Shown here in pieces: positions 1 through 7,515 of a DNA stretch of 35,433 nt. A program made the translations under genes and the position numbers. Under the pieces are notes generated by a model, which was not told the DNA's origin, did not search any database, and saw only the letters and a program-made list of their open reading frames with translations. Source of the stretch: Terrabacter aerolatus (GTDB lineage: Bacteria > Actinomycetota > Actinomycetes > Actinomycetales > Dermatophilaceae); contig NZ_BJYX01000033.1 of NCBI RefSeq assembly GCF_007991735.1, positions 1 to 35,433 on the forward strand, in the 5' to 3' direction. Position 1 is the stretch's first letter, and the number at the start of each line of letters is the position of its first letter.

Positions 1-25
1 GACTTGACCTGTTAAGTTCCTGCGC

Positions 26-697
26 ATGGGGAGGATGCAGGATCCATGGAAGCCCATCGCCAAGGCATGCGTTGGGCTGGGGCTGCTGTCTCTACTGTTC
101 AACATCACGCTGCACGCAGAGCTTGAGGGCAACCTGCAGACGTGGTCGTTCGTCCGTAAGACCATCGGCGACGTCCTCAACTCCGGCACAGCTTGGGCCG
201 CCGTCCCCTTCTACGCCGGCTGGAAGATGGCCAAGCCGTGGATGGCGTTTCTTGTCGGCATCGGAGCCGCCATCGCCACGCTGCTGATCCACTACATGGT
301 TGGATCCGCGCTGCACATCTACCAGGCAGGCGAAGTCGGAATGAACGGCATCTGGTTCCAGGCAGCCATGGTGCTCTGTGGACCTATGGGTTTGGTTGGC
401 TGGTTGGCCGCTCGTCGGGGATGGCTTAGCCTTCTCGCCCGCCTCGTTGTCCCGCTGGGGGCGATGATGGAGCCGTTCGTGCTCAGGAAGTTCGACAATT
501 ACCCGCCTGGTCGACCTTGGGCGGCGCAGTATTCCGACATTGCAAGCGGGATCATCCTCATCGTCCTGGGTGTACTGGCCGCCGGCTATGTCCTTTGGCG
601 CGGACCCACATGGCCGCGCCGCAGACCCGGCCCTGCAGAGGGCGGCATCGAGAAGCGCGCCTCTGAATCCCTCGCGTACTTGAAGGAAGACCACTAG
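26..697 (+). CDS. Multi-pass membrane protein of unknown function (possibly DUF6518-like)
   Basis: The product is 223 residues. An in-frame stop at 5-7 shows the gene is complete in the window; ATG 26 is the first start and no good ribosome-binding site precedes it. Hydrophobic stretches near residues 13-28, 53-95, 107-150 and 172-190 predict four to six membrane helices. The C-terminal tail (about 192-223) is charged and probably cytoplasmic. The layout, with an N-x-G-x-AW segment after helix 1 and GW-LAARRGW before a later helix, resembles small actinobacterial membrane proteins of the DUF6518 type, but I recall that family only loosely. No catalytic motif is visible. Codon choice is less GC-biased than in the central genes, which fits a place in the putative island. 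No function is assigned. Confidence 0.6.
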   Translation: MGRMQDPWKPIAKACVGLGLLSLLFNITLHAELEGNLQTWSFVRKTIGDVLNSGTAWAAVPFYAGWKMAKPWMAFLVGIGAAIATLLIHYMVGSALHIYQAGEVGMNGIWFQAAMVLCGPMGLVGWLAARRGWLSLLARLVVPLGAMMEPFVLRKFDNYPPGRPWAAQYSDIASGIILIVLGVLAAGYVLWRGPTWPRRRPGPAEGGIEKRASESLAYLKEDH

Positions 698-710
698 GAA
701 CGGGATCACT

Positions 711-745
711 GACTTTCAGCGTGAGGCGTTTACCGGACATGCCGC
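711..745. repeat. IS-end-like repeat, copy A
   Basis: This segment contains TCAGCGTGAGGCGTTTA followed by CCGGACAT. The same two modules recur at 34596-34623 in the opposite order, where TTTACCGGACAT is followed by TCAGCGTGAGGTGTTTA. Seventeen of 18 bases match in one module and all 12 in the other. The circular permutation suggests the ends of a mobile element or a repeated insertion target. Both copies lie in the accessory edges of the window. Confidence 0.5.
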
Positions 746-786
746 GCTGAGGACGGCTACGCTCGTCCGACTTTGCCGCGGTCAGC

Positions 787-1140
787 TCAGTCGGACTGAC
801 TCGACTGATGCTCGCTTCCGGTGTCGAAGTGCCGATCGAGGTACTCGCCCGGCAAGAGCTCGCTGCGACGGATGAGAGAGAACACCTCGACCCCGTGCCC
901 CGGCTTCATGGCCAGCGCATACGCCTGCCTCAACCCGAGCACCTCACCTCCCAAGTCGTCGACGTAGCGTTCACACTCGTCCTGCGCCATCGCGATGGCT
1001 GCATCAACGCTCTCGGCCCTCCAAAGCGTGATGCGCTCTTCGAAGTCGATCTCACCCGGTTCCAGATCCCGCGGCCCCCAAGGCTGGTTCTCGGTTTCGG
1101 CCACGATCATGCGGACCGCAAACCACTGCTGCTCGACCAT
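787..1140 (-). CDS. DUF4288-like small protein
   Basis: A 117-residue cytoplasmic protein starting at ATG 1140; a TTG 30 bases further upstream would add ten residues. The N-terminus (WFAVRMIVAE) and the block EERITLWRAES with an alanine-rich helix after it fit the pattern of DUF4288, small proteins opening with a W-[FY]-AVR strand and carrying a conserved E-R-x-x-x-x-x-A segment. The C-terminus is polar and low complexity (SEHQSSQSD). There are no membrane segments or catalytic residues to point to. It is transcribed against both neighbours and stands alone. Its function is unknown; the family assignment is a resemblance, not a search result. Confidence 0.6.
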   Translation of the reverse strand: MVEQQWFAVRMIVAETENQPWGPRDLEPGEIDFEERITLWRAESVDAAIAMAQDECERYVDDLGGEVLGLRQAYALAMKPGHGVEVFSLIRRSELLPGEYLDRHFDTGSEHQSSQSD

Positions 1141-1170
1141 GCCGCAATCCTGTATGAGCGAGGACCGCAA

Positions 1171-1606
1171 CGCACGAACAAGCCGCTGACGGCTCGGGCA
1201 GGTGTCGCACGTCAGGTGGCGCGTCGCTGTCGCCCATCACCCGGCACAGGACGCTTCTCGAAGTTGATGGCGTGAGGACTTTCTGTACTGGCTCAAGCGC
1301 GCCTCCGGCGCAAAGAAGCGCGGGACCCCGCGATGGGGACCCCGCGCTCCGGCGCTGGCGCGCCTACGCGCACCCCACCGCACCCCGCGCCTAATCGGGA
1401 GAGCGTCCGGGAGGCCGCCCATCAGCTCTCCAACCGGCCATCACCCTCCCGCCAGTCCAAGCTGCAACATGCGCCACATCGGGCCTGCGCTCGCTGGGCC
1501 ACGCCCACTCACGTTCAGGCGCCATAGGGCCCATCGCCCCCGGGAGTTCACCCCACCTACCTAGCGTCGATCGACGACAGGGGCCAACCAAACCCGAGAG
1601 GTTCCC
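1171..1606. other. Intergenic stretch with GC-rich hairpin potential
   Basis: No credible gene lies here. Around 1317-1348 the sequence can fold into an imperfect GC-rich hairpin (AGCGCGGG and CCCC pairing with GGGG and CCCGCGCT), which may be a terminator or just composition. The 3' end carries GAGAGG a few bases before the ATG at 1607, which is the ribosome-binding site of the next gene. The promoter of that gene should lie here, but I cannot pick out clear -35 and -10 boxes. Confidence 0.35.
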
Positions 1607-2587
1607 ATGAAGCGCATCCGTACCCACGTCTACGCGCTGATCGCTGCAGGTGCCGTGACGCTCACCGGCGCTGCCGTAGCGACCGCTCACACCACCGAGC
1701 CTGCCGCCAGCCACAGCACCAACACGGCCCTCGCCGACGCATTCGGCAAGGTCACCCGCAACACCAACTGGCAGCTGACCAGCAAGCTCAAGCTCAACTT
1801 CCCGACGTTCCACACCGAGGGCATCGCTTTCACGCCCGACCACATCTTCCTGTCCGCCGTCCAGATCATCGAGCACACCGTCAAGTACCCGAGCCCACAG
1901 GGCGGCTACGACCGGACGCCCGGCAAGGGCATCGGGCACCTGTTCGTCATGGACCTGCAGGGCCACCTCCAGAAGGACATCACCCTCGGCGAGGGCGACA
2001 TGTACCACCCCGGCGGCATCGACTTCGACGGCAGGAACGTGTGGGTGCCGGTCGCGCAGTACCGCCCCAACTCCAGCGCCATCATCTACCGCGTCGACGC
2101 ACGTACTCTGAACGTCCACAAGCAGTTCGAGGTCAAGGACCACTTCGGTGGCATCGTGATGGACAAGCAGACCGGTCACTTGGTGGGCAACACCTGGGGT
2201 TCGCGGCGCTTCGCCGAATGGAACCTGCAGAGCAAGCAGCTCAAGACGTGGGACAACCCGAACTTCTTCATCGACTACCAGGACTGCCAGTACGTGCCCA
2301 GCAGCAAGATGCTCTGCGCGGGGGTCACCAACCTGCCGCAGACGCCGGCCGCAGGTGGCACCGCAGCCACCTACGAGCTCGGTGGAGTTGCCATGCTCGA
2401 TCTGACCAGCGAGCAGGTCACCCGCGACATTCCCTTCCAGAAGTGGTCCACGGCCGGACACGTGGCAACCCGCAACCCGTTCAAGATGACCGCTGACGGC
2501 AACCACCTGACCATGCGCGTCGCGCCCGACAACGGCGACGAAGGCAACGGCACCGAGATCCTCACGTACCAGGCGACCGTGAGCTGA
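1607..2587 (+). CDS. Secreted DUF6454-like protein (predicted beta-propeller)
   Basis: A 326-residue exported protein. A classical Sec signal peptide is plain: KRIR at the N-terminus, a hydrophobic core at about 10-24 and AVATA-H as a likely cleavage site near residue 28. The mature part has repeated strand-rich segments of the form G-G-I-D-F-D-G-x-N-V-W-V-P, as in a beta-propeller. Two cysteines near residues 227 and 237 could pair outside the cell. It matches my memory of DUF6454 proteins, secreted actinobacterial proteins of about this length. Enzymatic activity is not known. A GAGAGG Shine-Dalgarno sequence supports ATG 1607, and a hairpin follows the stop. Being on the putative island, it may be a host- or surface-interaction accessory gene, which is inference. 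Confidence 0.75.
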   Translation: MKRIRTHVYALIAAGAVTLTGAAVATAHTTEPAASHSTNTALADAFGKVTRNTNWQLTSKLKLNFPTFHTEGIAFTPDHIFLSAVQIIEHTVKYPSPQGGYDRTPGKGIGHLFVMDLQGHLQKDITLGEGDMYHPGGIDFDGRNVWVPVAQYRPNSSAIIYRVDARTLNVHKQFEVKDHFGGIVMDKQTGHLVGNTWGSRRFAEWNLQSKQLKTWDNPNFFIDYQDCQYVPSSKMLCAGVTNLPQTPAAGGTAATYELGGVAMLDLTSEQVTRDIPFQKWSTAGHVATRNPFKMTADGNHLTMRVAPDNGDEGNGTEILTYQATVS

Positions 2588-2599
2588 CCTTCTCGATCC

Positions 2600-2636
2600 G
2601 ACCCGGTGCCGCTCGTGACTCGAGTGGCGCCGGGTC
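2600..2636 (+). terminator. Hairpin terminator after the DUF6454-like gene
   Basis: A 16-bp stem with two G-T pairs (2600-2615 with 2621-2636) and a 5-base loop begins 12 bases after the stop codon. There is no T tract, as is common for high-GC actinobacteria. Confidence 0.6.
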
Positions 2637-3154
2637 GACCACCCCTCACGCGACCTGCCGCCGACACGCGACCGGGTGGCCACCCTGGCCCATCGCTGCG
2701 TTTCAGGCGCTGGGGAGGAGGGAAGCCCCGGCCGTTGCGTTCGGGGCCGAGGCCCACAGAGGACCACTGCCCACTTCGAGCGCGGGGCTCGGTCGACGAC
2801 CCGCTCCGTCGGCATCCGCAAGCGCTTTCTGCGCGGCACCTTCCAGCCCAACTTGTCCGCGTCACTGCGCAGACCCGCGTGGCGCATTCGTCGCGCACGG
2901 CGTCCGAGAAGGTCGCCTGCGAGGCTCCAATAACAACAGGCAATCACGCAGGCGAGCACCCACCCCAGAGCCCCCGAGAACAGGCCATACTCGGCTCCCA
3001 GAGCGGAAGGCGCTCTGCCACACGCGTCGCGGGGCTGCTTGGGGGCGCAAAAGGGGCACGCTGGCTCGGAAGGCGACGACAGTCCACAGCAACGTGCACT
3101 GAACTTTCGTGCCTGAAAGTCCTCACGGGCGGGAGGCACCGCACCCCTCGGACC
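2637..3154. other. Gene-free stretch between the terminator and the tRNA fragment
   Basis: Open frames cross this region on both strands, but none has a plausible start, a ribosome-binding site or recognisable protein features. I see no transposase or integrase remnant. It looks like decayed island DNA next to the attachment site. Confidence 0.4.
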
Positions 3155-3203
3155 GACTTTTAATCCGCCGGTCGTCGGTTCGAGCCCGACGGGGCCCCAC
3201 CAA
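3155..3203 (+). tRNA. 3' half of tRNA-Lys(TTT): probable attachment-site remnant
   Basis: The segment begins inside the anticodon arm (GACTTTTAATCCG, anticodon TTT). It continues through the variable loop and a perfect T arm (GTCGG, TTCGAGC, CCGAC) to GGGGCCC and ACCA with one extra C. No D arm or 5' acceptor strand precedes it, and the 5' side of the anticodon stem mismatches, so this is not a working tRNA gene. A tRNA 3' half starting at the anticodon loop is the usual core (att) duplicated by tyrosine-recombinase integrative elements. The intact tRNA-Lys gene should be at the other end of the element, outside the window. Confidence 0.75.
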
Positions 3204-3291
3204 CCGCTGGCGCGCAGGACGTCACGGCGTGGATGTCGTTGACGATCGGGCGCAGTGCGTCGACGGTCCACGACATGTCGGCACGGGCGAG

Positions 3292-3642
3292 TCAGCTCGT
3301 CTCCACGTCGAGGTAGTAGAGCTCTTCCCCCGCAGCTGTCAGGTGGAGACTCACCCAAACGCCCGGACCGGTCTCCGGGTCCCAAGCCAACGACGCGCCC
3401 ATCACCTCCTCGACCTCGCCGCTGCTCATGACGACCTGCGGTTCCAAGGGGCGGAACATACACACCAGGTCCAGGTCCATGAGCCGCCGGACCACCGCCT
3501 TCCCGGCACCGACGCCCATGGGAGGCCGAGTGGGTTCGTCGTCCATCGTGGTGGGCACGGCGAGCTCCCAGAGAGGGGACTCCTCGGACGCCAGCATCAT
3601 GACCTCTCGCTCGGCCCCGCTGAGCTCTGCCCAAGCCACCAT
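3292..3642 (-). CDS. Hypothetical protein, 116 residues
   Basis: A complete reading frame from ATG 3642 to 3292 encodes an acidic soluble protein with no signal peptide or membrane helix. The N-terminal half contains WAELSGAEREVMML and the C-terminal half has a strand-rich stretch (GVWVSLHLTAAGEELYYL) that would suit an immunity-type or SMI1/winged-helix-like fold, but I do not recognise a family. It lies between the tRNA-Lys fragment and the end of the sugar-acid operon on the same strand as that operon, separated from it by a hairpin at 3668-3697. No clear Shine-Dalgarno sequence is seen. It could be either the first gene of the chromosome side or island cargo. Confidence 0.5.
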   Translation of the reverse strand: MVAWAELSGAEREVMMLASEESPLWELAVPTTMDDEPTRPPMGVGAGKAVVRRLMDLDLVCMFRPLEPQVVMSSGEVEEVMGASLAWDPETGPGVWVSLHLTAAGEELYYLDVETS

Positions 3643-3667
3643 GTGCCGATTCTGGCACCGCAGTGTC

Positions 3668-3697
3668 GGCCCGGAGCGCTTCGCCAGCGCCCGAGCC
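3668..3697 (-). terminator. Candidate terminator of the leftward sugar-acid operon
   Basis: Read on the minus strand, a stem of about 12 bp with one bulge (GGCTCGGGCGCT against AGCGCTCCGGGCC) starts 8 bases after the SDR stop codon. It has a five-base loop and no T tract. Confidence 0.45.
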
Positions 3698-3705
3698 CTC
3701 GACCT

Positions 3706-4458
3706 TCAGGAAAGCGATGCACCTCCGCAGATCACCAGCGTCTGACCGGTGACCATCGAGCCGGACGGCTCGAGCAGGAACCGGGTCAGCGCTGCCACCT
3801 CCGAGGGCTCGACGAGCCGACCGAGTGGCGGGACGACCGGTGGCACCGAGGCGCGGGCGGGGTCGTCGAGCATCGGGGTGCGGGTGGGACCCGGCGCCAC
3901 GACGTTGACCGTGATGCCGCGTGGTGCGAGCTCGGCCGCCCACGCGCGGGCCATGGCGGCGAGCGCGGCCTTCGTCGCGGCGTACTGGCTCTTGCCCGGC
4001 ACGCCCGTCATGGTGCGGCTGCCGACGAGGACGACGCGACCGCCCTCGGTGAGGTCACCGACGAGCCCACCCACGACGAGCTCTGCCGCGCGCACGTGCA
4101 CGGCCCACATCCGCTCGCCGTGCTCGGGTCGCAGGTCGCCGATGCCGGCCGAGTACTGCAGGCCGGCGGCGTGGACGATCGCGTCCACACCGCCGGCCGC
4201 CGCCTCGCGCACCGTCTGCACGGCCTCGTCGGCTGAGATCACGTCAGCCAGGTCGCACGGCACCCACGTGGCAGCGCCCGGCAGCGAGCCACGTGTGCGG
4301 CTGAGTCCGAGGACGTGCCACCCGGCACCGACGAGGTCGTGGGCGATGGCGAGGCCGATGCCCGAGCTGGCCCCGGTGACGACCGCGCTGCGTGTCACGC
4401 GCTCGCCCGGTGGGGTGGGGGCCGGCTCGGGCCGTGCCGTGGCCGCCGCCTGCGTCAC
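3706..4458 (-). CDS. SDR-family NAD(P)-dependent oxidoreductase
   Basis: A classical short-chain dehydrogenase of 250 residues. The cofactor motif TGASSGIG is at about residues 28-35, HAAG (in place of NNAG) near 95-98, the catalytic YAATK (Y-x-x-x-K) near 158-162, with a serine upstream in VGSRT. The substrate-specificity loop APGPTRTPM follows. The GTG start at 4458 overlaps the stop of the sialidase-like gene by four bases (GTGA), so translation is coupled; a proline-rich N-terminal extension of about 20 residues results, and a second GTG just before the Rossmann fold is possible. It is the last gene of the nine-gene operon and probably interconverts a hydroxyl and a keto group on the imported sugar acid. 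The substrate is inferred from context only. Confidence 0.9.
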   Translation of the reverse strand: MTQAAATARPEPAPTPPGERVTRSAVVTGASSGIGLAIAHDLVGAGWHVLGLSRTRGSLPGAATWVPCDLADVISADEAVQTVREAAAGGVDAIVHAAGLQYSAGIGDLRPEHGERMWAVHVRAAELVVGGLVGDLTEGGRVVLVGSRTMTGVPGKSQYAATKAALAAMARAWAAELAPRGITVNVVAPGPTRTPMLDDPARASVPPVVPPLGRLVEPSEVAALTRFLLEPSGSMVTGQTLVICGGASLS

Positions 4459-5693
4459 GGGGACGTGCCCCGCCGCAGCCGGTCGACGACCTCGGCGGTG
4501 AGGTGCACGTGCTTGATGGCGCGGCGGTGGTAGGTGTAGGCGACGTGCAGGTCGCCGTCGCGTCCGGGCAGCACCGAGGGATAGGACAGCTCGCGGTTGA
4601 GCCCGTCGCGCGAGTTGTTGGACATGCAGTAGCCGTCGCCGGTCTCGAGGTCGACGAGCACCGGCCAGGACCGTCCCTCGTCGGGGCTGAGGCCGAGGGT
4701 CATCGGTGCACGCGGCGCTCCCCAGAAGGCTGTCCGGCGCCCTTGGGCCTCAGCGGACTTCGGCGAGGGCTCGGCGACGACCGGGCCGTCGAGGCCGTCG
4801 ACGACGCCCTCGTCGTCGATCTCGTCGTAGAGCGACACGCGCCGCTCGGTGGCGTCGCGCGCCGAGCTCCGGTTCAGGACGAGCGCGACCTCTCCCCCGC
4901 CCATGGCGACGGCCTGGATCGAGGAGTTGTTGTTCGGCAGTCCGGTCGGGGTGGGCTCGGCCCACGTCAGACCGTCGTCGGTCGACGACGTCTCCCACAC
5001 GTGGTCGGCCCAGCGACTGCGGAAGCACGCCCAGAGCGAGCCGTCCTCTCGCACGACGATGTTCATGTGCACGCACCCCAGCGACCCGGGCACGGGCGCC
5101 TCTGCCCACGAGTCACCGCCGTCGTCACTCCACCACACGCTCGACGTGTCCTCGTTGCCGACCCACTTCTCGCCCGGCACGGTGACGCAGTTGAAGACGG
5201 GCAGCAGGATGCGTCGGCTCGCGAGCACGACAGGCGGCTGGCGCACGAAGACACCTCCCGCGTCCGTCGCGGGCAGCAGCACCGTCGGCGCCTCCCACGT
5301 CCGGCCGCCGTCGCGCGAGACGCGACGACGCACCTCGGACGTGTCCTGGTTGCCGGCGAGCTGCGCCGTGTAGAGCAGCCAGACCGCGCCGTCCGGCGCC
5401 GTGAAGAGCACGGGGTTCTGCTCCGATCGCGTCGGGTCGTCGCTGAGCGGCACCGGGTCCGACCACGCGTCGGCCCCGGACGGCATACGCGAGAGGTAGG
5501 CGGTGATGTCGCTGACGCCCTCCTGGGTGCCCCCGAACCAGACGCACGCGAGGTCGCCGTTCGGCAGCCACGCGAGGTTCGCCGCGTGGCACTGCACGGT
5601 GGGGGTGGGCAGGTATGCCGTGTGGCCGCCGCCGTCGCGTGCGCGCAGGACGCCGTCGGCGAGGATCGGGTCGGCGGACTCGGCGAGCGTCAC
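4455..5693 (-). CDS. Sialidase-fold (BNR_2) protein without signal peptide
   Basis: A 412-residue six-bladed propeller protein of the BNR_2/sialidase superfamily. Four Asp boxes (S-x-D-x-G-x-[TS]-W) are visible: SRDGGRTW, SDDGGDSW, STDDGLTW and SPDEGRSW. The N-terminal block HAANLAWLPNGDL followed by WFGGTQEG is typical of the cytoplasmic BNR_2 branch, not of secreted sialidases, and there is no signal peptide or anchor. Near the C-terminus, NNSRDGLNRELSYPS is another conserved block. The GTG start at 5693 overlaps the aldolase stop by four bases. In this operon it may hydrolyse or otherwise open an imported glycoside or acidic sugar, but sialic acid genes (nanA, nanE, nanK) are absent, so true sialidase activity is doubtful. 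The fold is secure; the reaction is unknown. Confidence 0.85.
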   Translation of the reverse strand: MTLAESADPILADGVLRARDGGGHTAYLPTPTVQCHAANLAWLPNGDLACVWFGGTQEGVSDITAYLSRMPSGADAWSDPVPLSDDPTRSEQNPVLFTAPDGAVWLLYTAQLAGNQDTSEVRRRVSRDGGRTWEAPTVLLPATDAGGVFVRQPPVVLASRRILLPVFNCVTVPGEKWVGNEDTSSVWWSDDGGDSWAEAPVPGSLGCVHMNIVVREDGSLWACFRSRWADHVWETSSTDDGLTWAEPTPTGLPNNNSSIQAVAMGGGEVALVLNRSSARDATERRVSLYDEIDDEGVVDGLDGPVVAEPSPKSAEAQGRRTAFWGAPRAPMTLGLSPDEGRSWPVLVDLETGDGYCMSNNSRDGLNRELSYPSVLPGRDGDLHVAYTYHRRAIKHVHLTAEVVDRLRRGTSP

Positions 5694-6493
5694 GACTCGC
5701 CCCGCGCCGCCCTGAGGTGGGCCGTGGCCGCCTGCTCGAGGTGGATGAGGTCGGAGCTGACGGTGACAAGGGTGAAGCCCTGGCCGAGGCGCTTGGAGGC
5801 CACCTCCCCGCTGGGCGTGTGGAACCCGGCCGCGATGCCGGCGTCCTCTGCTGCCTTGAGGATCCGTGCGACGGCGGCCTCGAAGACGTCGTCGACGGCG
5901 GGGTCGGTCGAGGTCGCGCCACCGACGGCCAGCCGCAGGTCGGACGGGCCGATGTAGAGGCCGTCGATGCCGGGCGTCGCTGCGATGGCCTCGACGTTCT
6001 CGAGGCCCTGCGGGGTCTCGATCATGGCCAGGACGACGGTCGCGGCGTTGGAGTCGGCCGGGTTGGGGCCGATCCGCAGCTGGGACCGCATCGGACCGTA
6101 CGAGCGGATGCCCTCGGGTCCGTACTTCGCGAAGGAGACGGCGCGGGCGGCGTCCTCGGCCGTGTTGACGAGCGGCACGATGACCCCGGCGGCTCCGGCG
6201 TCGAGCGCCTGCCCGATGAGGAAGGGGTCGTTGGCGCCGACCCGGACCATGCCGAGCGACTCGCCACCGGCGTCGACGGCCTGCATGCCGGAGAGGAGCC
6301 CCTTGTAGTCGAGCAGCCCGTGCTGGGCGTCGAAGCAGACGTAGTCGTAGCCGAGGCGGGCGAGCCGCTCCGTCGACACCGGGGAGTCGATGATGACCCA
6401 GTAGCCGACGATCGTCTCGCGGGACCTGAGCCGCCGCGCGTAGTCGAGCACTCGCTCGCGGCTGCGCTCGACGGCCGTCCCTCCGCCGCTCAT
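5690..6493 (-). CDS. HpcH/HpaI-family aldolase
   Basis: A class II, metal-dependent pyruvate aldolase of the HpcH/HpaI family, 267 residues, the usual length. It shows the FDAQHG block near residue 57 (family form V/F-D-x-E/Q-H), a region with PMRSQ, and MIETPQGLENVEAIA with GIDGLYIGPSDL, where the glutamate of MIE and the aspartate of PSD usually bind the metal. Family members cleave 2-keto-3-deoxy or 4-hydroxy-2-keto acids to pyruvate or a related keto acid plus an aldehyde. ATG 6493 overlaps the stop of the aldo/keto reductase gene (ATGA). An earlier in-frame start would run into that gene and was rejected. In the operon it most likely cleaves the sugar-acid skeleton; the exact substrate cannot be read from sequence. 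Confidence 0.88.
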   Translation of the reverse strand: MSGGGTAVERSRERVLDYARRLRSRETIVGYWVIIDSPVSTERLARLGYDYVCFDAQHGLLDYKGLLSGMQAVDAGGESLGMVRVGANDPFLIGQALDAGAAGVIVPLVNTAEDAARAVSFAKYGPEGIRSYGPMRSQLRIGPNPADSNAATVVLAMIETPQGLENVEAIAATPGIDGLYIGPSDLRLAVGGATSTDPAVDDVFEAAVARILKAAEDAGIAAGFHTPSGEVASKRLGQGFTLVTVSSDLIHLEQAATAHLRAARGES

Positions 6494-7515
6494 CGGTTGT
6501 ACCCCGGCATCGACCCGGCGATCGCCAGGCCTGCCTCGTCGCACGCGGCGACGACGTCGTCGGGGAGCGGACCGGCTTGTGCAGCAGTGATGTTGGCCTC
6601 CAGCTGGTGTGGTTTGGACCCGCCGAGCAGCACTGACGACACGACAGGCTTCGAGAGCAGCCAGCGCAGTGACAGCTCGGGCAGGGTGATGCCGGCCTCG
6701 GACGCGATGGCGCCGAGGGCCTCGATGACCGCGAACGTCTCGACGTTCCAGTAGCGGTCCTTGTACATCGACGCGAGCGCCGACGAGCCGAAGCGTCCCT
6801 CGCCCGGCGACTCGGCGAACGAGTGGCGTCCGGTGAGCAGGCCACCGCCGAGGGGGTTGTAGACGATCGTCGCGAGGCCCTTCGTCGTGGCGAACTCGGC
6901 GTACTCGGCCTCGATGCGCCGGGCGACGAGGTTGTAGAGCTGCTGCGCGAGGACGGGACGAGCGGTGCCCAGCGCGTCGCAGGCGGCGAAGACGTCACCG
7001 ATCTGCCAGGCGGAGTAGTTCGAGATGCCGATCGCGCGGACCTTGCCCGCGGTGACGAGGTCGTCGAGCGCGGCGACCGTCTCGGCGATCGGCACCGAGC
7101 GGTCCGGCTGGTGCAGGTAGTAGACGTCGACGTGGTCGGTGCGCAGTCGACGCAGACTCGCCTCCAGCGAGGAGCGCAGACCGGCCGCCGAGAGCAGTGG
7201 CGAAGAGCCGGCGTCGCCGGGGTAGATGCCCGCCTTGGTCGCGATGGTCACGGCGTCTCGCCGTCCCACGAGGATCTCGGCGAGCATCTCCTCGCTGCGA
7301 CCCGCGGCATACCCGTTGGCGGTGTCGATCGAGGTGATCCCGGCCTCGATCGCGGTGTCGACCATGGTGCGGGCCGTGTCGACGTCGACGGTGTCGCCGA
7401 ACGTCATCGTGCCGAGCACGAGACGCGAGAGCGGGCGGGCGAGCCCCGGCAGGTCGAGCGTGGGCAGGTCGCGCGTGGGCAGGGTCGTGCTGCTCTGGGT
7501 GGTCGGGCTCGTCAT
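6490..7515 (-). CDS. Aldo/keto reductase
   Basis: A 341-residue NADP(H)-dependent aldo/keto reductase with a (beta/alpha)8 barrel. The catalytic tetrad is visible in order: Asp and Tyr in SIDTANGY (near residues 60-67), Lys in TIATKAG (near 93) and His in YYLHQPD (near 130). AIGISNYSAWQ follows, and the cofactor-binding block LLGGSKP is near the C-terminus, of the YajO/Tas-like type. ATG 7515 overlaps the stop of the upstream ATPase gene (ATGA). In the context of a transporter, an aldolase and an SDR enzyme, it probably oxidises or reduces an aldose or keto intermediate. The direction and substrate are inference. Confidence 0.92.
   Translation of the reverse strand: MTSPTTQSSTTLPTRDLPTLDLPGLARPLSRLVLGTMTFGDTVDVDTARTMVDTAIEAGITSIDTANGYAAGRSEEMLAEILVGRRDAVTIATKAGIYPGDAGSSPLLSAAGLRSSLEASLRRLRTDHVDVYYLHQPDRSVPIAETVAALDDLVTAGKVRAIGISNYSAWQIGDVFAACDALGTARPVLAQQLYNLVARRIEAEYAEFATTKGLATIVYNPLGGGLLTGRHSFAESPGEGRFGSSALASMYKDRYWNVETFAVIEALGAIASEAGITLPELSLRWLLSKPVVSSVLLGGSKPHQLEANITAAQAGPLPDDVVAACDEAGLAIAGSMPGYNR

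Noticed and set aside
3140-3220. Intact tRNA-Lys gene
   Set aside because: Only the 3' half is present; no D arm, no 5' acceptor strand, and the 5' side of the anticodon stem does not pair.
3157-3276. 39-codon frame on the minus strand starting MSWTVDALRPIV
   Set aside because: It ends within the tRNA fragment and has no ribosome-binding site. It might be the stump of a gene cut by the integration, but it is too short to support.
1391-3943. 850-codon open frame on the minus strand
   Set aside because: It runs antisense to the secreted protein gene and through the tRNA fragment. It has no protein-like features or ribosome-binding site, and is an effect of high GC content.
4392-5957. 521-codon frame on the plus strand
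   Set aside because: It is antisense to the sialidase-like and aldolase genes, whose motifs and coupled starts are clear.
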